Positions 43,002-50,949 of a stretch of DNA of 64,000 bases are shown piece after piece. The position numbers and the translations under genes were made by a program. Position 1 is the first letter of the stretch. The number at the start of each line of letters is the position of its first letter. Under the pieces are notes generated by a model. It was not told the origin of the DNA and searched no databases. It saw only the letters and a list, made by a program, of their open reading frames with translations. The stretch is taken from NCBI RefSeq assembly GCF_019599265.1, contig NZ_JAHZTC010000001.1:248001-312000 (forward strand). Direction: 5' to 3'. The stretch comes from Pontibacter sp. HSC-14F20 (GTDB lineage Bacteria; Bacteroidota; Bacteroidia; Cytophagales; Hymenobacteraceae).

Positions 43002-43331
43002 TTAGTTGTTTGGCCAGGAGCCTACACCTCCCGCAAGGTTGTAGCACTTGAAGCCCTGTGCGCTCATCAACTCGCAGGCAGAGGCGCTGCGGCTGCCGCT
43101 GCGGCAGAATACAAAGTAGAATGTGTCCTTGTTCAGCGAGCCCAGTGCGTTCTGGAACTGCCCGGTGGTTACGTCCAGGTTCTTTGCTCCTTTGATCGTG
43201 CCGGAAGCAAATTCGCCGGCTGTTCTTACGTCCAGCAGTTGTGCTTTCGGAGCGTTCAGGTAATTGGCCTTGAATGTTTTCCCGTCCAGATTTTCGTAGT
43301 TCTTGGGAGCGGATCTAAAGATATGGAACAT
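43002..43331 (-). CDS. Single-domain rhodanese (sulfurtransferase)
   Basis: The 109-residue protein is one rhodanese domain: AQLLDVRTAGEFASGTIKGAKNLD, then the active-site loop FCRSGSRSA with catalytic Cys76, and a C-terminal LAGGVGSW. It moves sulfane sulfur from thiosulfate or persulfides to a nucleophile. It is the first gene of the operon with the two YeeE halves, and its promoter carries Crp/Fnr-type box B. Confidence 0.93.
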   Translation of the reverse strand: MFHIFRSAPKNYENLDGKTFKANYLNAPKAQLLDVRTAGEFASGTIKGAKNLDVTTGQFQNALGSLNKDTFYFVFCRSGSRSASACELMSAQGFKCYNLAGGVGSWPNN

Positions 43332-43372
43332 GGCTTACGGGCTTTAATTATTGACTTATTTTGATGACAATA

Positions 43373-43417
43373 CAAAGTTACAGGTATAGCCGGAGCGGTA
43401 CAGTGACTTTGGTCACG
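43373..43417 (-). promoter_or_regulatory. Crp/Fnr-type box B and promoter of the rhodanese operon
   Basis: AGTGACTTTGGTCACG (43402-43417) is the palindrome. The -7 element on the minus strand is TAACTTTG (43373-43380), a full match to TAnnTTTG. The spacing from GTGA to the end of the -7 element is 30 nt. The box plus flanks is identical over 22 bp to box C. Confidence 0.75.
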
Positions 43418-43435
43418 CAGCCTGTTATGAAATAA

Positions 43436-43465
43436 AAGCGGGGACAATTAATACCGTCCCCGCTT
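43436..43465 (-). terminator. Terminator after the MBL/rhodanese fusion gene
   Basis: Perfect 10-bp arms AAGCGGGGAC and GTCCCCGCTT (43436-43445 and 43456-43465) enclose a 10-nt loop. The following minus-strand bases are T-rich. It lies just beyond the stop at 43491. Confidence 0.7.
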
Positions 43466-43490
43466 CCATTTTTAACTATACTAAACTATT

Positions 43491-44924
43491 TTACTTCAGT
43501 GTAGAAGGACAAACGTAAGCCGTTCTGGGAATCTCCGTTTCTGAGATAGCCTTATAACCGCCTTCCACGTTGATCACATTGTCAAAACCTCTTGCCTTGA
43601 GGATAGATGCCGCGATCATGGAGCGATAGCCACCGGCGCAGTGGATGTACATATCTTCCTCCTTCGGCAGCTCGGCCAGGTGGTCGTTCAGGTAATCGAG
43701 CGGGGCATGTAGTGCCGTCTCCACGTGCTCTGCCTGATACTCGCCCGGCTTGCGCACGTCTACTATTTTTATATTGTTGTCTTTTGCATAATCAGCAGCA
43801 AATGTAGCGGCAGTGATAGACTTGATCGTGTCCACTTCTTTGCCAGCCTCTTTCCAGGCCGCAAAGCTTCCCTGCAGATAGCCCAGGGTATTGTCGTAGC
43901 CGACACGGGCCAGTCTGGTCACTACTTCTTCTTCACGGCCTTCATCGGCAATGTACAGAATCGGCTGCTGCACATCCGGTATAAGGGCACCTACCCACGG
44001 AGCGAAATTGCCGTCAATACCGATGTTAATTGAGTTCGGAATCAAGCCGGCTGCAAACGTTTCCGGTTTACGGGTGTCCAGCACCAGAGCACCTGTTTCG
44101 TTCACGGCTGCCTCAAAAGCCTCCGGCGACAGTGCCTGCTGGCCTTGCGTGAGCACGTCCGCAATATTGGCGTAGCCTTCTCTGTTCATTTTCACGTTCA
44201 TCGGGAAGTAACCCGGAGGAGGAAGCAATCCGTCGGTCACTTCTTTTACAAACTCTTCTTTGGTCATGTCGGCACGCAGGGCATAGTTCACCTTTTTCTG
44301 ATTGCCGAGCAGGTCGGTCGTTTCTTTGCTCATGTTTTTGCCACAGGCCGAGCCCGCACCGTGCGCCGGGTATACGACCACATCATCGGGCAATGTCATG
44401 ATCTTGTTGCGCAGCGAGTCGTACAGGTGTGCGGCCAGTTGCTCTTCCGTCAGATCAGATTTTACTGCCAGGTCAGGACGGCCTACGTCGCCGATGAACA
44501 GCGTGTCGCCGGAAAAAATCGCTGTTTCCTTACCGTTTTCGTCGAGCAGCAAGTAGGTAGTCGATTCCATGGTGTGACCCGGTGTGTGCAGCACCCTGAT
44601 GATTACGTTGCCTAACTTCAGCTCTTCGCCATCGGTGGCGGTGTAGGCATCAAAAGTAGGGTAAGCATTTGGGCCGAAAACGATCTGTGCACCAGTAGCT
44701 TTGGCCAGATCCACGTGCCCCGAAACGAAATCGGCGTGGAAGTGTGTTTCCAGCACATATTTTATTTTGGCATTGGCTTTTTCGGCCTTCTCCAAGTATG
44801 GGTTTATCTCGCGAAGCGGGTCGATAATGGCCACTTCACCGTTGCTTTCGATATAGTAAGCGCCCTGTGCCAGGCAGCCGGTATAGATCTGTTCTACTTT
44901 CATGGGTATAGGGTTTTGAGTCAT
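43491..44924 (-). CDS. Persulfide dioxygenase-like MBL fold fused to two rhodanese domains
   Basis: The 477-residue protein has an N-terminal metallo-beta-lactamase domain of the ETHE1 type (HFHAD with His61, His63, Asp65; HTPGH near 113-117; SGDTLFIGDVGRPD with Asp140). It ends with two rhodanese domains. The first lacks the catalytic Cys; the second has CAGGYRS with Cys429. ETHE1-type enzymes oxidise glutathione persulfide to sulfite; fused rhodaneses pass sulfur on. An in-frame ATG seven codons inside is an alternative start. Box C lies upstream. Confidence 0.93.
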   Translation of the reverse strand: MTQNPIPMKVEQIYTGCLAQGAYYIESNGEVAIIDPLREINPYLEKAEKANAKIKYVLETHFHADFVSGHVDLAKATGAQIVFGPNAYPTFDAYTATDGEELKLGNVIIRVLHTPGHTMESTTYLLLDENGKETAIFSGDTLFIGDVGRPDLAVKSDLTEEQLAAHLYDSLRNKIMTLPDDVVVYPAHGAGSACGKNMSKETTDLLGNQKKVNYALRADMTKEEFVKEVTDGLLPPPGYFPMNVKMNREGYANIADVLTQGQQALSPEAFEAAVNETGALVLDTRKPETFAAGLIPNSINIGIDGNFAPWVGALIPDVQQPILYIADEGREEEVVTRLARVGYDNTLGYLQGSFAAWKEAGKEVDTIKSITAATFAADYAKDNNIKIVDVRKPGEYQAEHVETALHAPLDYLNDHLAELPKEEDMYIHCAGGYRSMIAASILKARGFDNVINVEGGYKAISETEIPRTAYVCPSTLK

Positions 44925-44968
44925 TTAATTAATCGTTGAGGCTGTCTGAAGTACTTGCAATGACAATA

Positions 44969-45013
44969 CAAATATCTGAATATAATCGGTGTGGTACAGT
45001 GACTTTGGTCACG
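44969..45013 (-). promoter_or_regulatory. Crp/Fnr-type box C and promoter of the MBL/rhodanese gene
   Basis: AGTGACTTTGGTCACG (44998-45013), with the -7 region GATATTTG on the minus strand (44969-44976). Same 30-nt geometry. The box overlaps the gap between the TauE gene and the fusion gene. Confidence 0.72.
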
Positions 45014-45025
45014 CTGTGTGTTTTT

Positions 45026-45886
45026 TTAGAAGAAAAGCTCTTTTCCGATGATATACATACCCATCACCAGGACAAACCAACCAAAAGCAGTCTTGAGTTT
45101 GTCGGCATGGATTTTAGCGGAAAGGAAGGTGCCAATGAAAATACCAGCGATCGAAATACTTGAGAAGATAGCCAGGAACATCCAGTCGATTTCGTAGTTG
45201 AAGATGTCGCCGATAAAACCGAAAAGGGACTTGGCCGCGATGATCAGCAGGGAAGTGCCTACCGCCATTTTCATGTCGAGTTTACTGAAAAGCACCAGCG
45301 CAGGTATAATCAGGAAGCCACCGCCCGCACCGACTAATCCGGTAAGTGTGCCCACTACCAGACCCTCGGCCAGAATGCCGCCGTAGTTGAATTTCGGTTT
45401 CGGATGTTTTTCTGCCGGATCGGTATGCTCCACATCCAGCGCAGTGTCAATGTTCTCGTCAACCGGATCAGCAGCGTCAGCCGGTAGCGTTTTTTTCTTC
45501 CTGATCATGCTGATCGAAGCGAACACCATCAGGCCGGCGAACAAGAGCATGAGCAGGATTCCTTTGGTCACCAGAAAATCACCTACCGAAAAGATTTCTT
45601 CAGGTATAGCCGGCACCAGGTAGCGGCGCGTCAGGTATACCGCCACAATAGAGGGCAGACCAAATACCACGGCCGTCTTCATGCTCACCAGTCCATTTTT
45701 GTAGAATTTGTAAGAACCCACCAGACTGGTAAGGCCCACGATAAAAAGTGAGTAAGCAGTTGAGATAACCGGACTTAGCCCGATCAGGTATACCAAAACC
45801 GGCACCGTCAGAATAGAACCACCGCCCCCGATCAGTCCAAGTGAAAGTCCGATCAGCAGGGCTGCGAAATAACCTAGTATTTCCAT
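45026..45886 (-). CDS. TauE/SafE-family sulfite/organosulfonate exporter
   Basis: The 286-residue protein has about eight helices in two repeats. Family motifs are visible: the N-terminal [19 protein letters not shown] and the second copy [21 protein letters not shown], each with the Gly-rich loop. It carries a charged cytoplasmic loop ([14 protein letters not shown]) in the middle. It could export sulfite made by persulfide oxidation or toxic sulfonates. It is transcribed on its own from box D and lies next to the fusion gene. Confidence 0.9.
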   Translation of the reverse strand: MEILGYFAALLIGLSLGLIGGGGSILTVPVLVYLIGLSPVISTAYSLFIVGLTSLVGSYKFYKNGLVSMKTAVVFGLPSIVAVYLTRRYLVPAIPEEIFSVGDFLVTKGILLMLLFAGLMVFASISMIRKKKTLPADAADPVDENIDTALDVEHTDPAEKHPKPKFNYGGILAEGLVVGTLTGLVGAGGGFLIIPALVLFSKLDMKMAVGTSLLIIAAKSLFGFIGDIFNYEIDWMFLAIFSSISIAGIFIGTFLSAKIHADKLKTAFGWFVLVMGMYIIGKELFF

Positions 45887-45916
45887 TGATTATGTTGTTT
45901 GTTTTGTAATCTAGTA

Positions 45917-45961
45917 CAAAGGTATAGCGGCTGAAAAGGATGTTCAGTGACTAGTATCACA
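45917..45961 (-). promoter_or_regulatory. Crp/Fnr-type box D and promoter of the TauE-type gene
   Basis: AGTGACTAGTATCACA (45946-45961). The -7 element on the minus strand is TACCTTTG (45917-45924), a full match to TAnnTTTG. Spacing is 30 nt, as in the other copies. Confidence 0.75.
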
Positions 45962-46052
45962 AAGTAGTTTAGGAGTTAAGGGATTTCAGAGTTTGTGAGG
46001 TAAGAATAGTAGGGAAGGTAGCAAAGGCTTGCTGCCAACATAAGCGTTCTAT

Positions 46053-46135
46053 TGTCATTTCGAACAAAGTGAGAAATCTGAAATCGTACGGTAAACCTGA
46101 AATAAATCAAATCTCCCCCGTAGGTCGAAATGACA
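46053..46135. repeat. REP-like palindromic element (TGTCATTTCGA type)
   Basis: The ends TGTCATTTCGA (46053-46063) and TCGAAATGACA (46125-46135) are perfect complements across 83 bp, with GAGAAATCT and AAATCTCCCCC inside. It is the same design as 17230-17304. Confidence 0.65.
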
Positions 46136-46193
46136 GATTGGGTGCGGCTTTCCTTAAGTTGAGAGCTTTGGGTCACTACCTGTCTCTATATAC

Positions 46194-46841
46194 CTAAACT
46201 ACCTCCAGATCATGTACTTCAATGTAATTTCGTTGCAATGAGATGGCACCGGTTTGTTCCAGTTTTTTGAGGAGGCGGGAAATGACTTCGCGGGAACTAT
46301 TGAGCTCGAGGGCGATTTGCTGGTGGGAAAGGCGGATTTCTTTGCCGCTCACTTTTACGTGGCGCTTGAGGTAGAAAACCAGGCGCTCGTCGAGGCCTTT
46401 AAAGGCGATGCTGTCGAGTGTTAGCAGCAATTCTTCGAAACGCTGGCGGTAGGAGGCGATCACAAAGTTGTGCCAGCTCTTGTATTTGGCCAGCCATTGC
46501 TCGGAAAGGTGGGAAGGTATCAGGATCACTTCTGCATCGGTTACGGCTTTGGCCATGATCTGGCTTTGCTCGTCGCGGGCGGTGCACATCATGGACATAG
46601 CGCAGGCGCTGCCTGGCTCCAGGTAGTACATCAGGAACTCGTTTCCTTCATCGTCCTCGCGGTATACCTTGAGCAGTCCGCTCAGGAGCAGCACCGTGGA
46701 GCGGATGTACTGCCCGGTGCGCATCACCTCTTCGCCTTCCTCTACCTGCCGGATGGTGCTGTGCGCCATTATCTCAACGAGAAGGGGTTGCTCAAACTGC
46801 GGGAATTTATTCAGGATGTCTTCTTTCTGCGTTATTTCCAT
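46194..46841 (-). CDS. Crp/Fnr-family regulator, candidate sulfur/persulfide sensor
   Basis: The 215-residue protein has a cyclic-nucleotide-binding-type beta-barrel (about 15-115), a long helix and a winged HTH. The recognition helix NSSREVISRLLKKLE keeps Arg-Glu-x3-Arg, the contacts of E. coli CRP with GTGA, which fits the six AGTGAC-N4-GTCACA boxes nearby. Its only cysteines are Cys80 and Cys86 (SACAMSMMCTA), five apart in the barrel, and could form a persulfide or disulfide switch. It has no box of its own. Confidence 0.88.
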   Translation of the reverse strand: MEITQKEDILNKFPQFEQPLLVEIMAHSTIRQVEEGEEVMRTGQYIRSTVLLLSGLLKVYREDDEGNEFLMYYLEPGSACAMSMMCTARDEQSQIMAKAVTDAEVILIPSHLSEQWLAKYKSWHNFVIASYRQRFEELLLTLDSIAFKGLDERLVFYLKRHVKVSGKEIRLSHQQIALELNSSREVISRLLKKLEQTGAISLQRNYIEVHDLEVV

Positions 46842-46904
46842 GGTTAGGTATACGTGTCGTGCTGGTTTGGATAGATGTTAAGGTATAGCAAGTAAATGCA
46901 AAAA

Positions 46905-46937
46905 ACCAGTGCTGGCACTAAATGCGCCCGCACTGGT
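46905..46937 (-). terminator. Terminator after the second MBL/rhodanese gene
   Basis: ACCAGTGC (46905-46912) and GCACTGGT (46930-46937) pair around a loop that is itself partly paired. On the minus strand the stem is followed by a T-run. It lies 23 bp past the stop at 46960. Confidence 0.7.
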
Positions 46938-46959
46938 CAATATTAATTTTGTATGATGC

Positions 46960-48297
46960 TTATTTAAAGTCGTTTATAGCTTCACTTAGGTCGAGTACCC
47001 TGGCTTCAGGAAGTGCGGCTTCCACAATGCTGCTGCCTGCAGCAGAGCGGTAACCTGCCGCACAATGCACCACTACTGGCTTGTCCGTCGGAATTTCTTG
47101 TGCCCGTTCACGCAACTCCGGTAGTGGAATGCTGATGGCATTAGCAAAATACTTACCGCCTTTTACCTCAGAAGTGTTGCGCACATCCACAATGGTATAC
47201 TCATCCTGATTGGCTTTAAATTTGGCCACATCCAGTTCAGGTGATGTCTCTTCAGCTGCTTCGGTCTGCACAAAGGCCCCTTCAATCAGCAATTCATACC
47301 CGATCTTGGAAGACTTGCGGATCAGGTCGTCCAGTTCTGCTTCAGTTTCAGCGATCAGGTAGAAGCGCTCATTCGGGCCAATAATGCTACCCAGCCAGGT
47401 TTCAAACTTGCCGCCATTCTGAATGTTGATGGCCCCTTCGAGGTGTCCTTTCTTAAAGACTTTCTCGCTTCGAGCATCGACAATGACAGCGCCTTTACAA
47501 GGCTTGAAATTTTTCTCTTGTTTTTTTACGCCTGCTATACCTGGCTGTAGGGCAGGAGCGCCTTTTTTGTTCAAACCCACATCGTAACCAAAGTATTTTG
47601 GTATAAACGGCTGGTCTTCTGTCAGCACTTTCACGAAAGCTTCTTCGCTCATGTCCTGCAGGGCGTAGTTGCTCAATTTCTCTGCACCGATTGTGCTGCT
47701 GTTGGCACTGCTCAGGCCTTTGCCGCAAAGCGAACCGGCACCGTGCGTCGGGTACACCAGCACGTCATCGTTTAATTTCATCAGCTTATCGCGGGTGCTC
47801 TTATACATTTGGCGGGCCAGTTCTTCGCGCTTGGCTGTTACGTTACCGGCACTCTCACGCAGGTCCGGACGACCCACATCACCGATGAACAATGTATCGC
47901 CTGTAAACACGGCAATGTCTTTGCCCTCGTGCTCCAGCACAATGCTGATGCCGTCAGGGGAATGGCCCGGTGTGTGCAGCGATTTCAGTTTGATGTCGCC
48001 AATTTCGAGCACCTCACCTTCATCAAAAGTTTTGTGTGGATAGTCGGCGCCAACTAAGCTGTGGGCATAAATTGTGGCGCCCGTTTTCTGATGTATTTCA
48101 AGGTGAGAGCTCACAAAGTCGGCATGCGGATGCGTCTCGATCACGCCCACGATTCTGGCATTGTTATTCGCTGCGAAGTCGTAGTAGGGCTGAGGGTCGC
48201 GGGCCGGGTCTACCAGAACCACTTTGCCGATTTTTTCACTCAAAATGGCATAAGCGTAATGTGCCAGGCCTTTGTCTTCAAACTGTTTTATTTTCAT
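46960..48297 (-). CDS. Persulfide dioxygenase-like MBL/rhodanese fusion, second paralogue
   Basis: The 445-residue protein has the same layout as the gene at 43491-44924: an ETHE1-type MBL domain (THPHAD with His56, His58, Asp60; HTPGHSPDG; TGDTLFIGDVGRPD), a first rhodanese-like domain without Cys, and a last rhodanese domain with CAAGYRS (Cys412). The two sequences differ widely outside the motifs, so this is an old duplication or independent acquisition. Box E with a full TAnnTTTG -7 element sits upstream. Confidence 0.92.
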   Translation of the reverse strand: MKIKQFEDKGLAHYAYAILSEKIGKVVLVDPARDPQPYYDFAANNNARIVGVIETHPHADFVSSHLEIHQKTGATIYAHSLVGADYPHKTFDEGEVLEIGDIKLKSLHTPGHSPDGISIVLEHEGKDIAVFTGDTLFIGDVGRPDLRESAGNVTAKREELARQMYKSTRDKLMKLNDDVLVYPTHGAGSLCGKGLSSANSSTIGAEKLSNYALQDMSEEAFVKVLTEDQPFIPKYFGYDVGLNKKGAPALQPGIAGVKKQEKNFKPCKGAVIVDARSEKVFKKGHLEGAINIQNGGKFETWLGSIIGPNERFYLIAETEAELDDLIRKSSKIGYELLIEGAFVQTEAAEETSPELDVAKFKANQDEYTIVDVRNTSEVKGGKYFANAISIPLPELRERAQEIPTDKPVVVHCAAGYRSAAGSSIVEAALPEARVLDLSEAINDFK

Positions 48298-48352
48298 GTC
48301 TATCGCGGTTAATGTGTAGGATTAGCTGGTTTTTGCTTTTTTTATGATGTTG

Positions 48353-48397
48353 CAAATTTAAGGTATACGCAAGCAACACAAAGTGATAGAAGTCACA
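48353..48397 (-). promoter_or_regulatory. Crp/Fnr-type box E and promoter of the second MBL/rhodanese gene
   Basis: AGTGATAGAAGTCACA (48382-48397). The -7 element on the minus strand is TAAATTTG (48353-48360), a full match to TAnnTTTG. Spacing is 30 nt. The start codon of the gene lies about 50 nt further downstream. Confidence 0.75.
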
Positions 48398-48423
48398 TAG
48401 CGCTTATCAGTGTAAATATATTA

Positions 48424-49266
48424 TTATTTTAAGTGATAGGTGAGCAGTGGGCGGATGCAGCGGTTGACCATTGTCTCAGCGATGCTGCCATAGAAAATGT
48501 GGCCGAACCCATTACGTCCATGCGTACCGATAAGCACCAGGTCCATCTCTGTTTCACGGTTGAAATTGCGCATGCCGGCCGGTACTTTCGCAGCACTCTT
48601 AAAATGAATTTCAAAGTTCTGTAGCTGCAATCTTGAAGCAAATCGCAGCATCTGTTGTATCGTCGCTTCTAGTTTCTGATCGTCATCTTTCTGAATGATC
48701 TGCAGCAGGTGCAATTGCGCGCCGAACAGCTGGAGCAAAGTCTTGATGGTATTAACAGTCTGCTGCGGTTGTTTCTCAGCAGCAAAGTCTGCGACCCACA
48801 AAATGTTCTGGATCGGCGTGATAGAAGCATCTTTCTGGATCGTAATGACAGGTATAGGCGTATGCCGCACCACATGCTGTGCTTCAGAACCGGATAAGCG
48901 CTCGAACCAGCCATCGGCTTCCTCGGTACCCATGATGATCAGGTCGGTCTGTTGCTGTTCGGCATACCCAGTCAGGCTGGTGGTAAGGCCCCCGTATACC
49001 ACGGCACTGGTAAATTCAATATTAGCCTGTTTCCTGAGCTCCTCGAATTGTTGTTGCGCTTTCTGTTCCCGGGCATACAACTCTGCTCTGTCTATACCTT
49101 CTGAAGAGTCGGTAGTGCCAGCCCATTCGGCAGCGTTCACCTGAATCACGTGCACCAGATGGAGATTAGCGGAAGCTTTTTCAAGCAGCAGGTTCAGAAA
49201 TTGCAGTGCTTTAAAGGATACCGGCGTGAAGTCCACGGGTACCATAATGTTGAGTGTCTTTTTCAT
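48424..49266 (-). CDS. Tandem universal stress protein (UspA family)
   Basis: The ATG at 49266 (MKKTLNIMVPVDFTPVSFKAL) is chosen since the longer frame would overlap the preceding gene; it then starts two bases after that gene's stop. The protein of 280 residues has two Usp domains (about 1-140 and 145-280). The first shows VPVDFT and GTEEADGWFERLSGSEAQHVVRH; the second ends IGTHGRNGFGHIFYGSIAETMVNRC. Usp proteins bind ATP or other ligands and help in starvation or oxidant stress. It is cotranscribed with the methyltransferase under box F. Confidence 0.9.
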   Translation of the reverse strand: MKKTLNIMVPVDFTPVSFKALQFLNLLLEKASANLHLVHVIQVNAAEWAGTTDSSEGIDRAELYAREQKAQQQFEELRKQANIEFTSAVVYGGLTTSLTGYAEQQQTDLIIMGTEEADGWFERLSGSEAQHVVRHTPIPVITIQKDASITPIQNILWVADFAAEKQPQQTVNTIKTLLQLFGAQLHLLQIIQKDDDQKLEATIQQMLRFASRLQLQNFEIHFKSAAKVPAGMRNFNRETEMDLVLIGTHGRNGFGHIFYGSIAETMVNRCIRPLLTYHLK

Positions 49267-49268
49267 TG

Positions 49269-49927
49269 TCAATTGCTTGATGAACACCTATTTAGCTGTT
49301 CTATGTTATATCTGATTTGTGCTTTCGGTTTTGTAGCTACAAACCGGATCACGAATCCGGGGCCACTATGGTATGCGCCTTCACGCAGGATAATTTCCTT
49401 TTCCTCCAGCACCTTCACTGCCATACCTGCGAAGTCTTGTTGCAGCATGTCAGCGGTATAGAGCATGGACTCGTCTTTAGGCCCGCCCGAGGTATAGCCT
49501 AGTTGCTTAGGATGAAAAGCCTCCAGTATAACTGTGCCGCCTGGCTGGAGCCATTGCTTTACTTTGTAGTGCAACCTTTGGCGCAGGACCGGCTGGAAGT
49601 GCGCATAAATCAGTGCCACGGCATTTATACTTTCGGACTCAATTGTAAAGCTGTCAGCATTAGCCAGGTGGTAATTTATACTTACGCCTTGCTTATCAGC
49701 CAGCCTCAGCGCTTTCTCCTGGCCAGCCACGCTGTGCTGTAATCAAAGGCCAGCACATCCCAGCCTTGCGAGGCAGCATATACCGCATTCCGGCCTTCGC
49801 CCGCTGCAGGCAACAGGATCTTACCGGGGGCCAGACCCTGTAATTGTTCTTTAAAAAAGACGTTCGGCTCACTCCCGTATACCATCTCCTGTTGGCGATA
49901 ACGCTCTTTCCAGAATTGCTGCATCAT
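49269..49927 (-). pseudogene. SAM-dependent methyltransferase (TehB-like), frameshifted
   Basis: Two frames together make one class I methyltransferase: the first part (49706-49927) has QFWKERYRQQEMVYGSEPN, GKILLPAAGEGRNAVYAASQGWDVLAFDYS. The second (49269-49730) continues GQEKALRLADKQGVSINY, VALIYAHF, LQPGGTVILEAFHP. The SAM motif lies in the first and the later motifs in the second. The frame changes around 49735-49745. It could be a sequencing error, a true mutation or programmed shifting. Such methyltransferases act on thiols or metalloid oxyanions. The start is after the predicted promoter, and box F lies upstream. Confidence 0.75.
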
Positions 49928-49948
49928 GGTTTTCGTTAATGGACAGTA

Positions 49949-49993
49949 CAATGGTCGTCCCTTTATTTGTGGCGTTCAGTGACAATGGTTACA
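49949..49993 (-). promoter_or_regulatory. Crp/Fnr-type box F and promoter of the methyltransferase-usp operon
   Basis: AGTGACAATGGTTACA (49978-49993), weaker in the right arm, with a -7 region GACCATTG on the minus strand (49949-49956). Spacing is again 30 nt. The predicted start of transcription would lie past the ATG at 49951, so the methyltransferase should begin at 49927 or 49924. Confidence 0.6.
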
Positions 49994-50126
49994 CACGATG
50001 TAATACTGAGAACATACTACTAAACCCTGAACCTGAGCACAGTGAATGGGCATGAAAAGCAACTAAAGCGCTCGAAGGCAGGTATAGGAGTGCAGAGAAT
50101 CGATGTGGATTTTACAGGTATAGCAC

Positions 50127-50336
50127 ATGGTGAAAAGCTCTTATTTACTACTCTGTCTTGCATTGCCATTAGCACTGATTCTACTTGTCAGCTTGCCAGC
50201 CCTGGCCTGTACCACCTGTAACCGTCCCTTGCAGGCGGCCATCTTCGACGAAAGCTTTCTGAAACTATTCTTTTACATGCTGTTGCCTTTTCTCTTCATC
50301 TGGGCGGCGGTATACCGACTGCACAAACTCAAATAG
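50127..50336 (+). CDS. Small membrane protein with CTTC motif, 69 aa
   Basis: The protein has an N-terminal hydrophobic segment (YLLLCLALPLALILLVSLPALA) that may be a signal peptide or anchor, then ACTTCNRPLQAAIFDESF and a second helix (LKLFFYMLLPFLFIWAAVY). The Cys pair CTTC may bind metal or be redox-active. It precedes the DUF2243 gene by 6 bp, so the two form an operon. Function is not known. Confidence 0.65.
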   Translation: MVKSSYLLLCLALPLALILLVSLPALACTTCNRPLQAAIFDESFLKLFFYMLLPFLFIWAAVYRLHKLK

Positions 50337-50342
50337 CGCGCT

Positions 50343-50846
50343 ATGAAAAGACAAATACCCCTTGAGGAAGTGACGCCTGTCCGCACGGGTCCGCTGATTG
50401 CAGCGGCCACGCTCATAGGTATAGGTATGGGTGGTTTTGTAGACGGCATCGTGCTGCACCAGATTCTGCAGTGGCACCAGATGATATCTGCCAAACTGCC
50501 GCCTGACACGCTCCTGAACAAAGAGACTAACATGTTCTGGGATGGTATCTTTCATGCCTTCACCTGGCTCACTACCGCGCTAGGCATTTACCTGCTCTGG
50601 CGGGTGGCGCGTGAGCGTAAAGCGGTGTTGTCGAATCGTATTTTCGGGGGCAGCCTGCTGTTTGGTTTCGGTTTGTTCAATGTAGTGGAAGGCATCATCG
50701 ACCACCATATACTTGTGCTTCACAATGTGCGCGAGATCAGCGCCAGCCCCTCGGCCTGGAACTTCGGCTTTCTGGGTATATCGCTGGTGATGCTGGCAGT
50801 TGGGTGGATGCTGGTGCAAAAGGGCAGGAGAGAGGCGCAGCCGTGA
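50343..50846 (+). CDS. DUF2243 membrane protein, 167 aa
   Basis: Four helices are visible. The family motifs are GFVDGIVLHQILQWHQM (about 31-47) and FNVVEGIIDHHILVLHNVRE near 111-130, rich in His and Asp/Glu, which suggests metal or heme binding. The role of DUF2243 is unknown. It is in an operon with the small CTTC membrane protein, which starts 6 bp before the overlap-free junction. Confidence 0.85.
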   Translation: MKRQIPLEEVTPVRTGPLIAAATLIGIGMGGFVDGIVLHQILQWHQMISAKLPPDTLLNKETNMFWDGIFHAFTWLTTALGIYLLWRVARERKAVLSNRIFGGSLLFGFGLFNVVEGIIDHHILVLHNVREISASPSAWNFGFLGISLVMLAVGWMLVQKGRREAQP

Positions 50847-50949
50847 ACGTCAACAGTAAAATAAGTCCGGCTGATAAGCAATTGAACGGCTTAACCCAAA
50901 GGTTTACCCTGCCCCTGATGTTTCCGTCTGCAATGCTATACCTGTGGAC

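Larger units (their letters stand above)
45887..46193. other. Intergenic region with box D and a REP-like element
   Basis: No gene is seen. The stretch holds Crp/Fnr-type box D with its promoter (45917-45961) and a REP-like palindromic element (46053-46135), then a TATACCT copy close to the regulator stop. Confidence 0.7.

Noticed and set aside
50841..50856. GTGAACGTCAAC as a seventh Crp-type box
   Set aside because: The half-sites are not six bases apart, and no -7 element lies at 30 nt.
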